DNA of 27,296 bases from Plakobranchus ocellatus (lineage: Eukaryota > Mollusca > Gastropoda > Plakobranchidae). The notes beneath the pieces are model-generated. The model was given only the letters and a program-made list of their open reading frames with translations, did no database searches and was not told the origin of the DNA. Location of the stretch: positions 163,094-190,389 of the forward strand of contig BLXT01001203.1 in the NCBI GenBank assembly GCA_019648995.1, written 5' to 3'. Position 1 is the stretch's first letter. Every line of letters begins with the position of its first letter. The translations under genes and the position numbers were made by a program. Below, in pieces: positions 22,301 to 27,296 of the stretch.

Positions 22301-25300
22301 TGCTACTCTGTCCTCTACAGACATGTCCTCCTCATTCTGGTGGGAAGAAAACAACAGCTTATCATGTCAAAACACATTCCACCATTCTACTAACACTAAC
22401 TCCACAAGTTTTAAACATGCCTCCCCTTACTCTAAACATTTCATGTTATCTTTTTTTGTCCACTTTTCTTCTATAAAAATTTTGAAAGGTGAGGAAATAA
22501 AAAGGTCTGCACGCACCAAAACATCTTCATAGTTGTCATCATCACAGGCAGCAAAGGCAAAGATGGCACGCAGATACGGATTCTCAAGTTGATAGCGAAG
22601 GGTTCCACAGGTTCGACGCCAGAGAGCATTGCGATCCTCAGTGAACCCTGACAGAGCCATCGCAACCGCCTGAAGGTTGGGCTTTCCTTCACCTGTTACC
22701 AATAGATAAACATTAACAATGCAGAAGGGAGGTTAGGATGTCATTATTAATCCTTATGTTTATTTCGCATCCTGATCTGATACAAAAATTGTTTGTTTCA
22801 ACTTTCACTTTCAAAAACAAAATTAAGGAGCATGTGAAGGACAAGATTTCTTTGTCATGGTCTAAATTCTTTCTCAGAGTCTGATAAAACCATTAGCACA
22901 CATAGGTGTCACTGACTTTCTCCGCCGCTCATGGAGCATGTGCTGAGGATTTCCAGAGCTCTCTTGATGTGGAGGTAGAAAAGTGAGATGGCTGTAGCTC
23001 GCTCTGGGTCACCGTGATCGACCAGTCTGAGAAAAGAGAGAAGGAAAAGGAGAGCACAAAAGTGATAGACCTTTAATGAATTGTAAGTCAAATACAGCTG
23101 GTCTAAACATGAGAAATTCTCAAATCAACAGTGCAGCAAAAGTTTGGGATTATATTTTGCATTGTTTGCGCTGTATTCTATATTTGAAATTGTATTCTTT
23201 GTTTGAAGCTGTGACATGAAAATGATGCATTCAAATATGTTTACTGCTATTTTGCTGATTTATAAAAAAATAAATTTCTCGTTGGAAACTGAATTTTTCT
23301 GTTTTACTTTACACTAGAATTCACCTTCTCTTGCACTTTTTGGACCCTAGAATTGGCAGTGTCATAGCGTTACCTAAACTGTAGTTTTAAGTCTTTTTAA
23401 GGTTACATGGCTGTTACTAATAATTTGTCCAATATTACACATAATTATGTCTCTCCAGTTTTTAGCACTGAAATGCTGTTTTATTGAAGATAGTTTTAGG
23501 TGGTATCAATGATTTAAAAATCCTTGAAATGGAATTTTATCCTAATTTGGATTCATCTCAAGATATATATGCCCCTATACATGTATACTTTAACAGTATT
23601 CAAAGATAAGAAAATAGGATATGTAACTTTTTTTTTTTTTAACTTGAACAGAATCTGCATCCTGTATACTGCATAAACAACAAAACCAAGAGTAGATAAA
23701 TTTGCAAAACTTCTTTTATCAAAACTATTAGCAGGACCAGATGCCTAAACTTACCTGTTGATGAAAGCATCAAACTTGTCACGAGGAGAATCCGTCTGCC
23801 AGCCACAAAGCTGCAAGGCCAATTGTCTGTGGGTAGATTAAATAAAAATCTATTCAAAATTTAATGTATAAAAGAATATTTTACAGATAAACTGTTTTTG
23901 CTAAAGAGATTAAAAATATTATACAAGAGGGTGGAGGCAACAGCGTGATGATAGAAATAGAAATAAAAAAAAAAAGACCAAAAAACAAAAAAAGAAGGGA
24001 TTTTGTGACAAAACACACATACATACATGACATTTTCAAAATGTTATAGAAAGGGAGGGCAAAAACTGACTGATATTTCTTAAATGTCTTGGTATTTGCC
24101 TGCCCTCTGACTCAGTTTAGAATCTCTACCATTTATTACAGCTCATAAAAGAACCTGTCTTGTAGATAAACAGCCTCACCCTACACTGTTTATACACTGA
24201 CAAACTCACTATGCTTAAACATAGGTAGAATTTTGTTTATCATAAAATTCTATAAACTTCTGCCACTATGTTTTACTTACATAGGCATACAATAGGGAAA
24301 AACACAATTACTACAACAGACTTTACAACCAAACAATTGTTACAGTTACAAAGTTGAAGATTTTACAGCATCTTCCTTGTTTACATGTACAGACAAGGCT
24401 ATATCCAGGTGGCCAGGCAAAGTCTACATCGTCAGACACATATGCAACTTCAACAATTTTTAAGTGAATGAGATATCTAATCGTAAAAAAATGGTTTTGA
24501 TTTTAAAATCAAAGAATGACCCCTGACCTTTGTGGACTCTTATAGTGTGTTCTGCTCGAATACTTGGCTCCCTCTGATGCCTTCCATTGGACGGCCACGG
24601 GTTCGCTATTCATTGTGACGTTATCCTCCCTGTCAAAGCCAAGCAGGGAGATCACTCCTATTGATGCTGGCGTTCGCTGCTTGCTGCTGCTGTTTTGTTG
24701 AGAAGTTATCACACTGCGCAAATCTTAGGGTCACAAGTTAAGGACAGGTATAAGGTTTTTTTTTACAAGGGAAAAATATCCTGATTCAAGGTCTATTATA
24801 ACTTCTAGTTTGAACAGAGCTACAGCAGAGTTTGTATCAAACACGAAAGTTTCTCGCCAAGGAAGGAATATGGAAGTGGAGAGTTGAAAATTTTGACAGT
24901 TCAACATATATTTATCAGAACTTATTCCTGCCACAAAAGGTCTAATTTCTTTATGACACTAAGCATTATTATTATGTCGCACGGATTGCAAACATTAAAA
25001 GTTGAAAACTCGCTTGTCTTGAGACCTGCCCTAAAGAATCGGGTATCCTATAAATTATAAAACTTAACAAAAAGCAACTGTAATATTTTACTTTTGTCTA
25101 TAATGCTATTTTTAAAAGGTAAGCAAACAATGATTAACAAACTCAACAATACAGGCTAAGGATACTGAGTATCCATCGCCAGAGGCCATGTAGATGCGGT
25201 TCTCCCTCGATAGCCTTCAGATTGGCCGAAACATCCTGAGACTGACACACAACACATCAATTAGATGAAAAATTCAATTTTTATACAGAATCATCATAAT

Positions 25301-26843
25301 ATTTAAAAGCTATGTGACAAATATTCCAAGAGAGATAGATTACACAGATTCACTTGATGCACTTAAATGAATAAATTAATAAATAAGTAAATTAATAAAA
25401 CAAAATTAAAAAGATTTTGTCTCTGCAAGCTGAACTGATTCATTCACTGTGCTAAAAAAAAACCTGTGCAGAGCCATGTAGAAAACAGGAGTCTTTGCCG
25501 TCGCACAATTTTTGAGATACAAACATTTTTTAAGCAAAATAGCCACTGTGTTGATTTATTCACCATTAATTGCTAGGAATGTCCACTATGATATGCTGAA
25601 TAACAGATGCCATGCTTTATGACAATATTATAAGGAAGAAAAATAAAATATAATATCATTAAACTAAAATTGTGTGAGAGACCTGCAGTCCGTAGTTCAT
25701 GGTGATTCTTTGCCTCATGATGGTAGAAATGTCTGTGTAGTCACTGGACTTCTCCAGGCATCGCAGCGTGTCCTTGTCTACAGGCATCATCAGTTGGGAA
25801 CTGCATGACCACTCCTGGGTGTGAGAGACACACACACACACACAAACAGATATGCGCACGCTTTTAGTGCATATTCAACAAGATCCAAAAACTGAATTAA
25901 TGATATTTTCATAATTATGAAAAAAATCCCTCCCCTCCTCATCATCATCATTATCAAGATTATTAATATTTCTGCACAAAATATGACTTATGTAAGAATC
26001 TTAATGTTGTAACACAGATATGCAACACTGAATATTACCATTGCGATTCTTTCAAAGATGGTCATGTCCCTGAGGGTTCCATTAGGCAGAACAGCCAGCA
26101 GTCGATTCTCATGGGTGGGGTGCCACGCAAAAGATGATAAATGGGTTTTCCCAAATGCTGGAGAGAGAAAGAGACACATTTAGGCAATATTTTTTGGCTA
26201 TTTTCTAATTCTTAACAAAAGATTAAAAATTATAACAAATTAAATTTACAAATTAAACCATTATCACATATAATTTGCAGCTCTAAGAAACATTCTAAAA
26301 CAAATGCAGCTGTTAATGCAGATGGTAATCCTCAACATATCACTTAACATTCTATCATTAAGATTTATATTTTTGAATCGGGAGTAAGAGGGTAAATAAG
26401 AGTTCAACATTGGTGGTGCTTTGTACAATGAAAGACACTCATTTTCTGTGGCTGGTTTTCTTTTTTTTTTTTGTTTTTTTTTCTGCAAATCATCGTGTTT
26501 TGTATTGACACATAATGTTTTTTCTCACACCAAAGACCTTTTCCTTGTTCTAGTTTAGCTATAGATTATTTAATCACTGTACATAAAAATGCAATAACTT
26601 GACAAAAAAAAAAAAGAGACTAAAAGCTTACATGGTAGTTTATTTCAAAATGACCCTGCTGCCTATGCATTATGTTTTTGACCGAGAACCTGTCAGATCT
26701 GGAGAAAGAATTTCACAAACTTACGCTGTATGCTTCTCTCCACCGATGCCTGTTCAATGTCTTCTACACCAAAGATGGAATGACGAATGTCATGAAGTTT
26801 GACTGTTGGACTTTCTTTACACAAGATAGACAAAACACCGGAC
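17464..26843 (-). CDS. MIOS: MIOS (missing oocyte), GATOR2 subunit; C-terminal ~600 residues, 16 exons
   Basis: Component of GATOR2, which relays amino-acid sufficiency to mTORC1 at the lysosome. Exons in coding order: 26843-26725, 26157-26039, 25814-25683, 25235-25166, 24723-24528, 23826-23755, 23026-22917, 22692-22517, 22336-22271, 20957-20885, 20356-20218, 19725-19684, 19383-19212, 18920-18827, 17968-17869, 17587-17464 (stop TAG). Phases join throughout. The exon 4/5 junction is ambiguous: donor 25153 with acceptor 24713 also joins in frame. Landmarks matching MIOS: SSFAWHP (last propeller blade), LALQLCGW, VAMALSGFTEDRNALW, LENPYL, VEDRVAFALIYLPDAK, DLDGILLTG, DRTCDVQTA, then the zinc-binding end. 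The N-terminal WD40 exons lie beyond base 27296. Unusual: a tandem array follows exon 22336-22271, and several donors are non-consensus. Confidence 0.93.
18498..18797. repeat. 79-bp minisatellite, about four copies, in a MIOS intron
   Basis: Copies start at 18498, 18577, 18656 and 18735 (AGATTCTTTT at each), so the period is exactly 79 bp. The first three are nearly identical; the last has an internal deletion. The array begins only about 30 bases inside the intron after the donor at 18826, on the side of the zinc-domain exon 18827-18920. Confidence 0.92.
20549..20565. repeat. (CA)n microsatellite in a MIOS intron
   Basis: Eight CA units, minus-strand (TG)n in the sense of MIOS, within the intron between exons 20957-20885 and 20356-20218. 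Confidence 0.9.
20958..21890 (-). other. MIOS intron segment, nothing recognised
   Basis: AT-rich intron between the tandem array and the exon starting at 20957. It ends with a good acceptor (tctgcag). The open frames here are short and have no family resemblance. Confidence 0.5.
21891..22320 (-). repeat. Tandem array of a MIOS exon 3' part plus its splice donor (seven copies)
   Basis: Read on the minus strand, each copy has GTGGAAGACAGAGTAGC..., then CTCCCAGACGC(T/A)AAG and a donor GTAAGA. The first copy is the true exon end (22271). The putative exon ends lie at 22271, 22207, 22145, 22081, 22019, 21952 and 21899, so spacings are 64, 62, 64, 62, 67 and 53. Two alternating variants (ACAGACAG versus ACACACAG spacer) form a 126-bp dimer. 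Copies decay toward the left end. The frame from the true exon stays open to a TAA at 21953-21955, reading the copies alternately in two frames. All seven keep GT; five have GTAAGAG or GTAAGAA and one GTAATAG. Confidence 0.95.
22271..22336 (-). other. MIOS: MIOS 66-nt exon that seeded the array
   Basis: Constitutive exon of 22 codons, NEEDMSVEDRVAFALIYLPDAK when read with its flanks at cccaccag and GTAAGA; corresponds to the human segment with VAVRDRVAFACKFL. Both borders are phase 0, so the next exon begins CTG AAA ACC (LKTYLCKLCEEL). The amplified unit takes all of this exon except its first four or five codons. Confidence 0.9.
23027..24527 (-). other. MIOS introns around the 72-nt exon, nothing else recognised
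   Basis: Two AT-rich introns separated by exon 23826-23755 (QLALQLCGWQ... through FDAFIN). They contain a poly(T) run at about 23627-23640 and a purine-rich A-run patch at about 23960-23995. No further exon or element is recognised. Confidence 0.5.
25828..25845. repeat. (CA)n microsatellite at a MIOS acceptor
   Basis: In the sense of MIOS this is a (TG)n run directly upstream of the acceptor cacccag (exon start 25814). It sits where the polypyrimidine tract should be, so its length could influence splicing. Confidence 0.85.
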
Positions 26844-27137
26844 CTGAAAAATTTCACACAAAAAATGTTAGTTTAGCTGAAGAATGACTTGGGCTCAGCC
26901 ACAGGCTCTGACAGTTCACTACAGGTTTCAAGAGCTAAAAGTATCCGATCTTTCATTACTCATGACAGACTACACAAAGATATGCAATGTCCCTTAACCC
27001 AAAAAATAAAAACAAAAAAATAAATGAATGATAGGTTTTACCACTTCCAGAACAATTCACTTTTTTTTTACTAGTTCTGTCATCCTCCTACACTTTGTTG
27101 ATTAGCCTCACTGAACCATAACTCTCAACTTCATCAT

Positions 27138-27296
27138 ACAAGCTGTGGCTGACTTCGCAGTGGTTTACACAAAAAAACAACCTGTGGACGACTTCACAGT
27201 GATTAAACAAAAACACAAGCTGTGGCTGACTTCGCAGTGGTTTACACAAAAAAACAAGCTGTGACGACTTCACAGTGATTAAAAAAAATCACAAGC
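27138..27296. repeat. Minisatellite with alternating 39/38-bp units, running off the window end
   Basis: ACAAGCTGTGGCTGACTTCG-type units start at 27138, 27215 and, in variant forms (ACAACCTG, ACAAGCTGTGACG), at 27177 and 27254. A further start lies at 27291. Two unit types alternate (GCAGTGGTTTACAC versus ACAGTGATTAAA), making a 77-bp dimer. It probably lies in a MIOS intron, since no coding exon is visible between 26844 and 27137. Confidence 0.85.

Noticed and set aside
21953-22354. 133-codon minus-strand open frame as a separate repeat-protein gene
   Set aside because: It is the MIOS exon read through its tandem array; it begins inside intron sequence and its first real codons are the MIOS exon. 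It only matters as a possible splice extension of MIOS.
26672-26887. Plus-strand open frame near the right end
   Set aside because: It is the reverse shadow of the MIOS exon 26843-26725, which matches the family on the minus strand.
27088-27273. 61-codon open frame with repeated LVFLCKPL-like segments
   Set aside because: It is translation of the 39/38-bp minisatellite and does not fit the MIOS frame or sequence.

Overview
The window is animal nuclear DNA. It is AT-rich (by eye about one third G+C), has long introns with GT-AG borders, and carries simple repeats, minisatellites and retroelement debris. Three conserved animal genes can be read exon by exon. The proteins look invertebrate. The TAGATCTA/TAGGCCTA word clusters and the type of retroelement tail make a mollusc, perhaps a gastropod, my best guess, but this is inference and not proven by the sequence.

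Layout. 405-3857 (+): the last five exons of CHMP7, an ESCRT-III-like protein, with a long 3' UTR to about 5070; its 5' half lies left of the window. 5070-7827: AT-rich intergenic DNA with a decayed non-LTR retrotransposon tail next to a tRNA-like Pol III promoter module (about 6820-7390). 7828-12594 (+): complete four-exon RPA3, the 14 kDa subunit of replication protein A, 121 codons, with a short MITE-like element, a possible solo LTR and a GC-rich hairpin in its 2.9 kb second intron. 12830-16600: intergenic DNA without a recognisable gene. 17464-26843 (-): sixteen exons giving the C-terminal ~600 residues of MIOS, a GATOR2 subunit; the N-terminal WD40 exons lie right of the window.

RPA3 and MIOS are tail to tail, which from memory is also their arrangement in human 7p21, so this looks like deeply conserved microsynteny. 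The three proteins act in unrelated processes (membrane remodelling at the nuclear envelope, replication and repair, and amino-acid signalling to mTORC1), and nothing suggests they work together.

The most unusual feature is in MIOS. A 66-nt exon has had most of its length, together with its 5' splice site, amplified into a tandem array of about seven copies (21891-22320). The copies alternate 62 and 64 bp, so each 126-bp pair is a multiple of three. The reading frame stays open through the copies down to the sixth, and every second donor (copies 1, 3, 5) is in the correct phase for the next exon. This is a naturally occurring ladder of tandem 5' splice sites that could insert 42 or 84 residues into a conserved protein.
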